A DNA stretch of 64,000 bases from Dyadobacter endophyticus (GTDB lineage Bacteria > Bacteroidota > Bacteroidia > Cytophagales > Spirosomataceae), in contig NZ_BMIA01000005.1 in NCBI RefSeq assembly GCF_014641595.1, forward strand, positions 124,001 through 188,000, read 5' to 3'. Position 1 is the first letter of the stretch, and each line of letters opens with the position of its first letter. The notes beneath the pieces were generated by a model that was given only the letters and a program-made list of their open reading frames with translations, was not told where the DNA came from and ran no database searches. The position numbers and the translations under genes were made by a program. Below are positions 29,917 through 38,135 of this stretch, one piece after another.

Positions 29917-30447
29917 TTAGTCCTCTTTTTCAGATAAAGTTTTGAGGATACCGGCCAGGTTCTGTCCGCCGCTTGTAAGAGCGCCGATAACATTTTTGGC
30001 AGGCGATTGCAACAATCCGATCACTTCGCCGATCAGTTCTTGTTTCGATTTCAGAGAAATCAGAACGTCCAGCTGGCTTTCTCCAACGAAAAGGGCAGTA
30101 TCCACAGAAGCTCCTTTAAACTTCAGTTTGTCGCTACCTGATTTCTTTTTGAAATCCTTAATCAGTTGTGCAGGAACTTTACCTGACTCCGGGTGAAACA
30201 TTACTCCGGAAAATCCTTTCAACACTTCGTCGAAAGAAGAATAGTCCGTATCTAGTGTTTCAAGCGCTTTTTTAATCAATGTATTCTTCACAACACGATA
30301 CTCAACACCACGCTCGAAGCAAAGGCCTCTGAGGGTGTTCACCTCGCTCACGGTCATACCCGTCGCGTTGGTAATGTAGAAGTACGGCGTGCTGGCGAAT
30401 TTCTGACTTAACTCGTCAATAATTACTGCTTTTTCTTCCCGTGTCAT
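29917..30447 (-). CDS. rplJ: 50S ribosomal protein L10
   Basis: 176 residues from the ATG at 30447 (MTREEKAVIIDELSQKF). It is the stalk base protein that binds 23S rRNA and carries L7/L12 dimers on its C-terminal helix. The start lies 1 base after the rplA stop, so there is no room for a classical L10 leader directly upstream. Confidence 0.98.
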   Translation of the reverse strand: MTREEKAVIIDELSQKFASTPYFYITNATGMTVSEVNTLRGLCFERGVEYRVVKNTLIKKALETLDTDYSSFDEVLKGFSGVMFHPESGKVPAQLIKDFKKKSGSDKLKFKGASVDTALFVGESQLDVLISLKSKQELIGEVIGLLQSPAKNVIGALTSGGQNLAGILKTLSEKED

Positions 30448-30448
30448 A

Positions 30449-31147
30449 TTACAGTCCTGGAATCGTGTTTTTGTCAATAATAACACCCGGGCTCATCGTG
30501 CTTGACAAGTGAATGCTTTTTACGTAAGTACCTTTTGCCGATGAAGGCTTAAGGCGAACCAAGGTATTGATAACCTCCGTTGCATTCTGTGCAAGCTGAT
30601 CAGTTCCGAAAGATACCTTTCCGATGCTCGTGTGAATGATACCGGTTTTGTCAACTTTGAAGTCGATTTTACCAGCCTTCACCTCTTTTACAGCTTTCGC
30701 TACATCCGGAGTTACAGTTCCTGACTTAGGGTTTGGCATCAAGCCGCGAGGACCTAATACTTTACCAAGTCTACCTACTTTTGCCATTACACTTGGCATT
30801 GTAATAATCACGTCGATGTCTGTCCAGCCTTGCTCGATTTTTGTAATGTATTCGTCAAGACCAACATAATCCGCTCCTGCCTCTTTCGCTTCTGCCTCCT
30901 TGTCGGGAGTACACAATACAAGTACACGAACTTCTTTGCCGGTTCCGTGTGGCAATGTTACCACGCCACGCACCATTTGGTCAGCTTTACGAGGATCTAC
31001 GCCCAAACGAACGTCGATATCTACGGAAGCATCAAATTTGGTATAGGAAATCGTCTTCAGAACATCCGCAGCTTGCTCCAGGGTAAACGCCTGGGTTGCG
31101 TCGTATTTTGAAAGAGCTTCTTTTTGCTTTTTGGTCAATTTTCCCAT
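30449..31147 (-). CDS. rplA: 50S ribosomal protein L1
   Basis: 232 residues with the L1 signatures ([27 protein letters not shown], and the interdomain region [18 protein letters not shown]). It binds the 23S L1 stalk and often represses its own operon. It is 36 bp downstream of rplK. Confidence 0.98.
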   Translation of the reverse strand: MGKLTKKQKEALSKYDATQAFTLEQAADVLKTISYTKFDASVDIDVRLGVDPRKADQMVRGVVTLPHGTGKEVRVLVLCTPDKEAEAKEAGADYVGLDEYITKIEQGWTDIDVIITMPSVMAKVGRLGKVLGPRGLMPNPKSGTVTPDVAKAVKEVKAGKIDFKVDKTGIIHTSIGKVSFGTDQLAQNATEVINTLVRLKPSSAKGTYVKSIHLSSTMSPGVIIDKNTIPGL

Positions 31148-31183
31148 GTTCTTTGTTTCTTTGGCGTATTTATTAATCTACGC

Positions 31184-31633
31184 TCAGTTGTTTTCTTCCC
31201 ATGGGGCTTTGCCAGCCACGGTGATACCCATACTACGAGCCGTTCCCGCGATCATTTTCATAGCAGACTCTACGGTGAAGCAGTTCAGGTCGGGCATTTT
31301 TGTTTCAGCGATCGTTTTAACTTGATCCCATGAAACTGATCCTACCTTGATACGGTTTGGCTGAGCCGAACCTGTTTTCACTTTTGAGGCTTCCAGAAGA
31401 AGAATAGCGGCCGGGGGGGTTTTGATGACGAAGTCGAAAGACTTGTCTTTGTAGTATGTAATAACTACCGGCAATACCACACCCATTTTATCCTGGGTAC
31501 GGCCATTGAACTGCTTGCAAAACTCCATGATATTCAAACCCTTCGATCCTAATGCAGGACCAATCGGAGGTGATGGGTTGGCTTGGCCACCTTTCACCTG
31601 CAGTTTGACGTATCCACCTATTTCTTTTGCCAT
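31184..31633 (-). CDS. rplK: 50S ribosomal protein L11
   Basis: 149 residues, with the N-terminal proline-rich switch ([20 protein letters not shown]) and the C-terminal rRNA-binding domain ([20 protein letters not shown]). It is part of the GTPase-associated centre. It sits between nusG and rplA. Confidence 0.98.
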   Translation of the reverse strand: MAKEIGGYVKLQVKGGQANPSPPIGPALGSKGLNIMEFCKQFNGRTQDKMGVVLPVVITYYKDKSFDFVIKTPPAAILLLEASKVKTGSAQPNRIKVGSVSWDQVKTIAETKMPDLNCFTVESAMKMIAGTARSMGITVAGKAPWEENN

Positions 31634-31708
31634 TGTTTTGGAATTTGTCGGTTCATTGATTGACTAGCGGCTCACATGCAGTTGGAAGCCTACCTGCCCG
31701 CTATTCGC

Positions 31709-32263
31709 TCAACTATCCTTTTCTACTTGTGCGTAACTGAGTTCCACGGGTGTATTACGCCCGAATATTTTTACAACTACATTGAGTTTTTTCTTCTCAT
31801 CGAACACTTCTTCCACCAGACCGATAAATCCGCTGAACGGACCATCTACAACCTTCACGGTTTCGCCTTTAATGAAAGACATGCTTGGCGCTTCTTCATG
31901 CTGCTCTGCCTCATCTACCTTACCGAGGATACGGTTAATTTCGGATTGACGAAGCGGAACGGGCACTTTGGAATTCCCTTCGGCATTGCCCAGGAAACCA
32001 ATTACGCCGGGGATACTTGTAATAATGTGCAGAACCTCCCCTTTTGACAGATCGGCCGAAATGATAATATAGCCGGGAAAGAAATTCTTTTCCCTCACAC
32101 GCTTCTTGCCGTTGCGCATTTCATAGATCTTCTCCGAAGGGATCAGGATCTGCGGAACGAATTCGTTCAGCTTCTGGCGTGTTATTTCATTTTCAATGTA
32201 GGACTTGATCTTTTTCTCTTGTCCGGACACCGCCCTTAATACAAACCAATTTAGACTACTCAT
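31709..32263 (-). CDS. nusG: Transcription termination/antitermination protein NusG
   Basis: 184 residues. The NGN domain begins WFVLRAVSGQEKKIKSYIEN; the C-terminal KOW domain has FIKGETVKVVDGPFSGFIGL. It links RNA polymerase to Rho or to the ribosome. It is placed directly after secE in the usual order. Confidence 0.97.
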   Translation of the reverse strand: MSSLNWFVLRAVSGQEKKIKSYIENEITRQKLNEFVPQILIPSEKIYEMRNGKKRVREKNFFPGYIIISADLSKGEVLHIITSIPGVIGFLGNAEGNSKVPVPLRQSEINRILGKVDEAEQHEEAPSMSFIKGETVKVVDGPFSGFIGLVEEVFDEKKKLNVVVKIFGRNTPVELSYAQVEKDS

Positions 32264-32296
32264 ACCTTTCGGGGGGTTATCTTTAATAAAATAGCC

Positions 32297-32488
32297 TTAG
32301 AAAGACTGATAAAACAGTTTCAGTGCGTTTTCGAAAACGAAATCCATCACACCTACCACAAAGGCAAAAATGAGCGAACCCACAAGCACCAGCGTGGTAT
32401 TGGCTTGCAGCTCGTTGAAAGGCGGCCATGTTACATGCTGGGTTATCTCCTCCCAGGACGCTTTCAAAAAAGAAGTAAATTTTTCCAT
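32297..32488 (-). CDS. secE: Preprotein translocase subunit SecE
   Basis: 63 residues, a short single-helix SecE. The amphipathic helix (SFLKASWEEITQHVTWPPFN) precedes one membrane helix (TLVLVGSLIFAFVVGVMDFV). It clamps SecY in the inner-membrane translocon. It follows tRNA-Trp by 19 bp. Confidence 0.95.
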   Translation of the reverse strand: MEKFTSFLKASWEEITQHVTWPPFNELQANTTLVLVGSLIFAFVVGVMDFVFENALKLFYQSF

Positions 32489-32507
32489 TTCACCTTTTCG
32501 ATTTATG

Positions 32508-32578
32508 CACGGGTGGAGAGATTCGAACTCCCATCAACGGTTTTGGAGACCGCTATTCTACCCTTGAACTACACCCGT
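32508..32578 (-). tRNA. tRNA-Trp (anticodon CCA)
   Basis: 71 bases. Acceptor stem ACGGGTG/CACCCGT, D stem GTTC/GAAT, anticodon loop CTCCAAA, T arm GGGAG-TTCGAAT-CTCTC, discriminator G. The terminal CCA is not encoded. It lies between tuf and secE, a common Bacteroidota arrangement. Confidence 0.97.
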
Positions 32579-32680
32579 TTATCGTACAACCTACTGATTG
32601 GGGCTGCAAAGATACGATTTTTTTATAAAAAACAAGTGCATCCCAGAAGAAATGCACTTGTTTTATTATTGCTATCTTGA

Positions 32681-33868
32681 TTAGTCAAGAATTTCAGTTA
32701 CCTGACCAGCACCTACGGTACGTCCACCTTCGCGAATCGCGAAACGAAGACCTTTTTCCATAGCGATTTTGTTGATCAGTTTCACTTCGATTGTGATGTT
32801 ATCACCTGGCATAACCATTTCAACACCAGCAGGAAGTGTGATTTCACCTGTCACGTCAGTGGTACGGAAGTAGAACTGAGGACGGTATTTGTTAAAGAAT
32901 GGAGTGTGACGTCCACCTTCTTCTTTCGACAGTACGTAAACTTCACCTTTGAAGTGCAAGTGAGGCTTAACGGAACCTGGCTTACAGATAACCATACCAC
33001 GACGGATATCTTCTTTGTCGATACCACGAAGCAGCAAACCTACGTTGTCACCAGCTTCACCGCGGTCAAGGATCTTACGGAACATCTCAACACCAGTTAC
33101 AACTGATTTAAGACCTTCTGCACCCATACCAAGGATATCAACAGCTTCACCTGAGTTGATAATACCACGCTCGATACGACCAGTTGCAACAGTACCACGA
33201 CCAGTGATCGAGAATACGTCTTCAACAGGCATCAAGAATGGAAGATCTGTCATACGTGGAGGAATTGGAATCCAGCTATCAACGGCATCCATCAATTCTT
33301 CGATAGTTTTCACCCATTTCGGATCGCCATTAAGGCCACCCAAAGCAGATCCTTGTACAACAGGAATGTTGTCGCCATCGAATTCGTAGAAGCTAAGAAG
33401 CTCGCGGATTTCCATCTCAACGAGTTCAAGAAGTTCCGGATCATCAACCATGTCCACTTTGTTCATGAACACAACAAGCTGAGGAACACCTACCTGACGA
33501 GCAAGAAGGATGTGCTCACGAGTTTGTGGCATAGGACCGTCAGTAGCAGCAACCACGATGATTGCGCCGTCCATCTGAGCAGCACCAGTTACCATGTTCT
33601 TCACGTAGTCAGCGTGACCTGGGCAGTCAACGTGCGCATAGTGACGGTTGGCTGTCTGGTATTCTACGTGTGAAGTATTGATTGTGATACCGCGCTCTTT
33701 CTCCTCAGGAGCATTGTCGATTGATGAGAAGTCGCGTTTCTGTGCAAAACCTTTATCAGCCAACACAGTTGTAATCGCCGCTGTAAGGGTAGTTTTACCG
33801 TGGTCAACGTGCCCGATAGTACCAATATTTACGTGGGGTTTCGAGCGGTCAAACGTCTCTTTTGCCAT
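32681..33868 (-). CDS. tuf: Elongation factor Tu
   Basis: 395 residues. GTPase motifs [17 protein letters not shown] and NKVD are intact, followed by the two beta-barrel domains ending [14 protein letters not shown]. It delivers aminoacyl-tRNA to the ribosome. The region upstream holds three tRNA genes and one broken tRNA copy, as in the thrU-tyrU-glyT-thrT-tufB arrangement of E. coli. I see only this one tuf gene in the window. Confidence 0.99.
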   Translation of the reverse strand: MAKETFDRSKPHVNIGTIGHVDHGKTTLTAAITTVLADKGFAQKRDFSSIDNAPEEKERGITINTSHVEYQTANRHYAHVDCPGHADYVKNMVTGAAQMDGAIIVVAATDGPMPQTREHILLARQVGVPQLVVFMNKVDMVDDPELLELVEMEIRELLSFYEFDGDNIPVVQGSALGGLNGDPKWVKTIEELMDAVDSWIPIPPRMTDLPFLMPVEDVFSITGRGTVATGRIERGIINSGEAVDILGMGAEGLKSVVTGVEMFRKILDRGEAGDNVGLLLRGIDKEDIRRGMVICKPGSVKPHLHFKGEVYVLSKEEGGRHTPFFNKYRPQFYFRTTDVTGEITLPAGVEMVMPGDNITIEVKLINKIAMEKGLRFAIREGGRTVGAGQVTEILD

Positions 33869-34040
33869 GACTTAAGTACGCTTAAAATTTAAGTTATTAC
33901 GAATTTATTATACACTACTAATTGATCCTGCTGGCATCCTGCAATCAAACACCGCAATCGTTACCAAATCAGGATCAAAACCAATGCAGGGAAACTTCCT
34001 GCTTTCTGAGCCAGTTAAAATACCGAACTCAAAATACCGT

Positions 34041-34109
34041 GAGCTTTTGAGGGGATTTGAACGGCACCGGCCGCCCGGCCCTGACCTCTTCCTTACCAAG
34101 GAAGTGCTC
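34041..34109 (-). pseudogene. Truncated tRNA-Thr copy with a 16-bp GC-rich insertion
   Basis: Bases 34041-34062 and 34079-34109 are identical to the 3' parts of the intact tRNA-Thr (34121-34142 and 34143-34173). Between them lies a 16-bp insertion, GGCACCGGCCGCCCGG, in the T-stem. The 5' acceptor and D arm are missing and replaced by an A-rich stretch. It cannot fold as a tRNA and is a decayed tandem duplicate. Confidence 0.8.
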
Positions 34110-34121
34110 AAAAAATTCCTG

Positions 34122-34193
<72 letters not shown>

Positions 34194-34226
34194 ATTGCTA
34201 TTAAAAGCACTGTCGTTAGAACCAAA

Positions 34227-34273
34227 AAGCGATTAGCGAAAAAGTATCTATTGAATGTTTTCGCTAATCGCTT
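34227..34273 (-). terminator. 16-bp terminator-like hairpin between tRNA-Gly and tRNA-Thr
   Basis: Perfect 16-bp stem (34227-34242 with 34258-34273), 15-base loop, followed on the minus strand by a T5 run. A second, outer inverted repeat (34200-34209 with 34280-34289) encloses it. In a transcript that starts before tRNA-Tyr it would attenuate reading into tRNA-Thr and tuf, or serve as a processing site between tRNAs. Confidence 0.6.
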
Positions 34274-34288
34274 CGATGATGCTTTTAA

Positions 34289-34364
34289 TGGAGCGGAAGA
34301 CGAGGTTCGAACTCGCGACCTATAGCTTGGAAGGCTATCGCTCTACCAGCTGAGCTACTTCCGC
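34289..34364 (-). tRNA. tRNA-Gly (anticodon TCC), CCA encoded
   Basis: 73-base tRNA body (34292-34364) plus an encoded CCA. Acceptor GCGGAAG/CTTCCGC, anticodon loop CTTCCAA, T loop TTCGAAC. It is the only tRNA here with its CCA end in the DNA. Confidence 0.97.
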
Positions 34365-34427
34365 ATTTGTCTTCGTCCTAGGCTCCAAAACTGGTATGAT
34401 TTGAAGCATTTTTTCAGACTCAAACTG

Positions 34428-34510
34428 TGGGGGCGGATGGATTCGAACCACCGTAGGCATACACCAGCAGATTTACAGTCTGCCCCATTTGGCCACTCTG
34501 GTACACCCCC
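34428..34510 (-). tRNA. tRNA-Tyr (anticodon GTA)
   Basis: 83 bases, class II with a long variable arm. Acceptor GGGGGTG/CGCCCCC, anticodon in ACTGTAAAT, discriminator A. CCA is not encoded. It is the first gene after the promoter at 34564-34594. Confidence 0.97.
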
Positions 34511-34563
34511 AGACAACATTTCAACACAAGCGTGAAAACCGTTTGTTTCACAATTTGGAGTCG

Positions 34564-34594
34564 CAAAATTATACCCATTTTTTAGATTCTCAAA
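34564..34594 (-). promoter_or_regulatory. Bacteroidota-type promoter for the tRNA-tuf operon
   Basis: On the minus strand TTTG (34591-34594), 19 bases, then TAATTTTG (34564-34571): an exact match to the TTTG-N19-TAnnTTTG pattern of the Bacteroidota primary sigma factor. It lies 54 bp upstream of tRNA-Tyr. Confidence 0.75.
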
Positions 34595-34620
34595 TTGTTT
34601 TGAAAAAAAAATAAAAAAAA

Positions 34621-34659
34621 ATACGGCTCGGAATCAAAAATGGCGATTCCGAGCCGTAT
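34621..34659 (-). terminator. Terminator of the sigma/anti-sigma/barrel operon
   Basis: 15-bp perfect stem (34621-34635 with 34645-34659), 9-base loop, followed on the minus strand by a long T-rich run (complement of the A-rich 34602-34620). It lies just after the stop at 34675. Confidence 0.9.
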
Positions 34660-34674
34660 AGGCACTTTTTAGAC

Positions 34675-35778
34675 TTAAAACAATCTCACCCCGAAACTCA
34701 GCATCCGGACCGAAGGACCCCGGTTAGCCTCGTATAGATTGTTTAAATCGTAGTTCACAAACAAGTCAGGAAAGTTACGGATACCTATTTCAGCCGCCAA
34801 ACCGTAGCGCAGATCTTCAATGTAGAAATTTCGTCGGTCGTGATCTACATCCTTTGTTCCCACTACCCGCACCTTTGTGTAACTGCCAATGCGGTACCCT
34901 CCGTAAACACCCGCGCTGATATAGGATATGAATGATCTCGAAAAGCTCAATGTCGGCATAATCGACAGGTTTACATAAGGCACCACAAGTTTCGATTTCC
35001 TCACTTCCACAGGTTGCCCCTGGTCGTTCACAATCTCTTTAAACTCGACCCTGTCGTCTGTCTTCGCGATTGTGTTGTTTCCGTCGTACATCATATTGTA
35101 CCACGAAAAATCGATCCCGAAATCCAGATGCAGCCTGGCATCTTTCCCTTTGACCACGTTTGCACTGGCCACATATCCCAGGCTCACAAAACGAGATCCG
35201 AATGGTTTAAGATCATAGTCGCTTTTGTTAAACCCCGGAGTGGTTTCGTTGGTACCGTATGTATTAAGGCCTAATGCGATATTAAATCCCTTCCGCGGGC
35301 TCGAACCGCCCCACGACCTCCTGTGAAACCGTTTCCCAATACGCCTGTAAGTCGAGTCCGAACCTACTACTTCATCGCCTTCCTTCACTTCCACGCCCGA
35401 GCCGTCGATGGAAACCTTCATATCACCATCTTTAATGTGAATTCCACGAACGCCAATTCTGACATAATCCTTGTCCACCGCCTGGTCCGGGTTTTTGAGG
35501 TATTTGTTCCCGTTGAATTCCTCCCGCAGAAACGTCGTATCTCCCTGCGTACTATCCAATCTTACTTTCAGATCCCTTAAAAGTGCATTGAGGTCGTATT
35601 TCATGATCTTTTCCAGCTCCGTACGGTTCTCTCCATAAATGATCAGCCGTGTTTTATCCCCGAATGTCACGATAATCGAGTCCTTTTCAGAAAACTCATC
35701 GTTGGATTTCAACGAACCGGCGCGCGCGCCAATGGCAAACAATACCAGCAATGCCATTGCATATATTTTACTTTTCAT
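34675..35778 (-). CDS. Outer-membrane beta-barrel protein in a sigma-factor operon
   Basis: 367 residues with a signal peptide (MKSKIYAMALLVLFAIGARA). The first half is polar, with a KMSIDGSG-type strand region; the second half (from about residue 160) is made of alternating-residue strands such as FVSLGYVASANV, LHLDFGIDFSWYNMMY and AAEIGIRNFPDLFVNYDL, ending in a C-terminal Phe (SFGVRLF) typical of barrels folded by BamA. It is the third gene after an ECF sigma factor and an anti-sigma-like protein, 11 bp behind the latter. The function is unknown; it may be a target or sensor of that sigma pathway. Confidence 0.7.
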   Translation of the reverse strand: MKSKIYAMALLVLFAIGARAGSLKSNDEFSEKDSIIVTFGDKTRLIIYGENRTELEKIMKYDLNALLRDLKVRLDSTQGDTTFLREEFNGNKYLKNPDQAVDKDYVRIGVRGIHIKDGDMKVSIDGSGVEVKEGDEVVGSDSTYRRIGKRFHRRSWGGSSPRKGFNIALGLNTYGTNETTPGFNKSDYDLKPFGSRFVSLGYVASANVVKGKDARLHLDFGIDFSWYNMMYDGNNTIAKTDDRVEFKEIVNDQGQPVEVRKSKLVVPYVNLSIMPTLSFSRSFISYISAGVYGGYRIGSYTKVRVVGTKDVDHDRRNFYIEDLRYGLAAEIGIRNFPDLFVNYDLNNLYEANRGPSVRMLSFGVRLF

Positions 35779-35789
35779 GGCTTAACAGA

Positions 35790-36620
35790 TTACAGTTTTG
35801 TCTTGTCTTTAGGGTGGTCTCTTTCATTACTTCTTTCATCCTTCCCACGCAGGCGATCGTCCACACGTGCTACAAGATTCTTTGGATTAAAACCGACTTC
35901 ATTCCAATCGACTTTCTCGCCGGCCCTCGCATTTTTGAGCTGACGGAAAACCCGGGAGAACCGGGAGCCGCGTGGTTTGTCATCCGCTTCATCTGTACCG
36001 GTCTCCACGGCGACGACAATCATCCTTGTCGGTTCCGTTACCGGCTTGTTTACCTGACTAACAGCTGGCTCATCAGGCAAAATCTTGGCTCCCTGGATAT
36101 CAGGGGTATTTACAGGTTCTGGCTGGATTGTTTCCACCAGAACCGATGGCTTTTCTGTGATTGCTACAACGGGCGCATCGTAACCTGGCCGGATAATTTC
36201 TGCCTGCCTTATTTCCGATTGTGCTAGTTGATTCTTGCCAGTTTCAGGTATTTCGGAAGTCTGTTTTGACCCTGCCACGGCATGTTCATCGCTTTTTCCC
36301 TCCATGGCCGCCAAATGCTCTATCGGCTGTTTTGTATTGTCAACAGGCAAAACTGCCGGCTCGGACGGCGCAGGTTTTGCAACTGCTACTGTCGGATTCG
36401 ATCGAATACCTCCCGGCGACGCAACCTGCTGATTTTGCCAAACCAGGTATCCTCCCATCACCGCTGCCGCCACTCCCGCCGCAGCATACCAGCCCCACAC
36501 AGCCGAACGATGTTTTGCCGGTTGCTTTTCCTGAATTTTTAGCCACGCATTTTCCGAAGGTGTCCTTTCCAATCCTTCGAGTCTGCGTTTGAAAAGATCA
36601 TCAACAGGATGCTTTTTCAT
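35790..36620 (-). CDS. Single-pass membrane protein, likely anti-sigma factor
   Basis: 276 residues. A cytoplasmic N-terminus (DDLFKRRLEGLERTPSENAW) of the type that binds ECF sigma factors in Bacteroidota precedes one membrane helix (about residues 40-61, WGWYAAAGVAAAVMGGYLVW). The long periplasmic part is low-complexity and rich in Pro, Val and Glu. Its start overlaps the sigma gene's end by 20 bp, which indicates translational coupling. The anti-sigma role is inferred from position and layout; no FecR or classical zinc anti-sigma motif is visible. Confidence 0.65.
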   Translation of the reverse strand: MKKHPVDDLFKRRLEGLERTPSENAWLKIQEKQPAKHRSAVWGWYAAAGVAAAVMGGYLVWQNQQVASPGGIRSNPTVAVAKPAPSEPAVLPVDNTKQPIEHLAAMEGKSDEHAVAGSKQTSEIPETGKNQLAQSEIRQAEIIRPGYDAPVVAITEKPSVLVETIQPEPVNTPDIQGAKILPDEPAVSQVNKPVTEPTRMIVVAVETGTDEADDKPRGSRFSRVFRQLKNARAGEKVDWNEVGFNPKNLVARVDDRLRGKDERSNERDHPKDKTKL

Positions 36621-37191
36621 AGTCTACTTTTTTTTTATAATCATTCTCCCATTCCGCGACCATCTTTTGCAGCAGGGCACGGGCACGGTGCAATTGTGAT
36701 TTCGATGTACTTTCGGTAACACCCAGCATCTGGGCTATTTCAATATGTGCGTACCCTTCAATGGCGTACAGGTTAAAGACCGTCCGGTAACCCACAGGCA
36801 GCGATTCGATCAATGCCAACAGTTCTTGTGTTTCCAGGTTCTGATCCGCGTGGATGTAGTCCGGGATATTATTGGCTTCGTCGGAAAGATTGTCCTCCAA
36901 AATCCGCTTTTGCTTCCGCAAATACCCCAGCGACTCATTCACCATGATCCTCCTGATCCACCCCTCAAAATTTCCTTCCCCGCTGAATTGATTTATTTTT
37001 TCAAAAACCTTTAAAAAACCTTCCACCATTACATCCTCAGCCGCCATTTCGTCGCACACATAGCGGAAGCACAAAGCCAGCATTCGATGGCTGTACTTGT
37101 CATAAAGCTGTCGCTGCGCCTTCGGATCTTCTTTCCTGAGGGCTTTAACGAGCTGTGCTTCCTGGCTAAATAGTGCTAAAATTCGACCCAT
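36601..37191 (-). CDS. ECF-type RNA polymerase sigma factor
   Basis: 196 residues from the ATG at 37191 (MGRILALFSQEAQLVKALRK); the frame continues to 37422 but overlaps the murI start region and is not family-like. Region 2 spans LYDKYSHRMLALCFRYVCDE to GNFEGWIRRIMVNESLGYLR, and region 4 spans LIESLPVGYRTVFNLYAIEG to ESTSKSQLHRARALLQKMV. It directs transcription of an unknown regulon, held in check by the next gene's product. It is divergent from murI. Confidence 0.93.
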   Translation of the reverse strand: MGRILALFSQEAQLVKALRKEDPKAQRQLYDKYSHRMLALCFRYVCDEMAAEDVMVEGFLKVFEKINQFSGEGNFEGWIRRIMVNESLGYLRKQKRILEDNLSDEANNIPDYIHADQNLETQELLALIESLPVGYRTVFNLYAIEGYAHIEIAQMLGVTESTSKSQLHRARALLQKMVAEWENDYKKKVDYEKASC

Positions 37192-37321
37192 TCTAATTGG
37201 TGGTTTCAACAGCAAGATGCGCATTCCTGCGCATGAGGTTGCATGTGCCCGAAAAGTTTTTGATATTTTTTTAGCTTTGATGCGAATATCATTTATTAAA
37301 CACCAAAAGGACTTTTCCACA

Positions 37322-38131
37322 ATGCTCGACTCCTCTGCGCCCATCGGAATTTTTGATAGTGGAATCGGCGGTATGACCGTCGCCAGTGCCGTAACCAGGT
37401 TACTTCCGCAGGAAAACACCATTTATTTCGGCGACACGGCGCATTTGCCTTACGGCGATAAGTCTACCGCTGCCATACAGGCCTATTCGATCAAAATCTG
37501 CAACATGCTTTTACAGCAAAACTGCAAGCTGATCCTGATCGCCTGCAACTCCGCCTCCGCGGCAGCCTACGAGCTCGTGCGCGAGTATGTGGGAAGCAAA
37601 GCAAAGGTGTTGAATGTGATCGACCCGGTGGTGGACTATGTGAAGGAGCATTATGAGGGAAAAACCATCGGCCTCATCGGTACCAAGCAGACGGTTCTCT
37701 CCAATGTATACAAAAAGAAGGTTGATGCACTGGATCGTAATATTCACCTGAAATCGCTCGCTACCCCGTTACTCGCTCCGATGATCGAAGAGGGATTCTT
37801 CGACAACAATATCAGTGAAAGCGTGATCGCCAATTACCTATCGGATCCCACTTTAAATGGAATCGAAGCATTGATACTCGGCTGCACGCATTATCCTTTG
37901 ATCAAAACCCAGATCCGCAAATTCTACGGCGAAACTGTGGAAACGCTTGACACTTCCGATATTGTAGCCCGCTCGCTGAAAGCCTGGCTCGAACAACACT
38001 ATCTGATCAATGAAAAGGGCGAAGGCAAGCGACAATTCTATGTTTCGGACTATACATTGTCGTTCGAGCAATCCACCAACATCTTCTTTGGCCGGCAAAT
38101 CCAGCTGGAACATTATCCGCTGTGGGAATAA
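37322..38131 (+). CDS. murI: Glutamate racemase
   Basis: 269 residues from the ATG at 37322 (MLDSSAPIGIFDSGIGG). Interconverts L- and D-glutamate for peptidoglycan. The paired catalytic cysteines are in IACNSASAAA and LGCTHYPLI, with the GDTAHLPYG motif between them. ATGs at 37217 and 37280 are in frame, but the added residues are not conserved in the family as I know it. Confidence 0.96.
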   Translation: MLDSSAPIGIFDSGIGGMTVASAVTRLLPQENTIYFGDTAHLPYGDKSTAAIQAYSIKICNMLLQQNCKLILIACNSASAAAYELVREYVGSKAKVLNVIDPVVDYVKEHYEGKTIGLIGTKQTVLSNVYKKKVDALDRNIHLKSLATPLLAPMIEEGFFDNNISESVIANYLSDPTLNGIEALILGCTHYPLIKTQIRKFYGETVETLDTSDIVARSLKAWLEQHYLINEKGEGKRQFYVSDYTLSFEQSTNIFFGRQIQLEHYPLWE

Positions 38132-38135
38132 AGTA

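Noticed and set aside
33908-34111. A 67-codon minus-strand frame upstream of tuf
   Set aside because: It crosses the broken tRNA-Thr copy and has no protein-like features.
37217-37321. N-terminal extension of murI and the 5' extension of the sigma gene
   Set aside because: The two extensions overlap each other on opposite strands and neither is conserved-looking; later ATGs fit the families.
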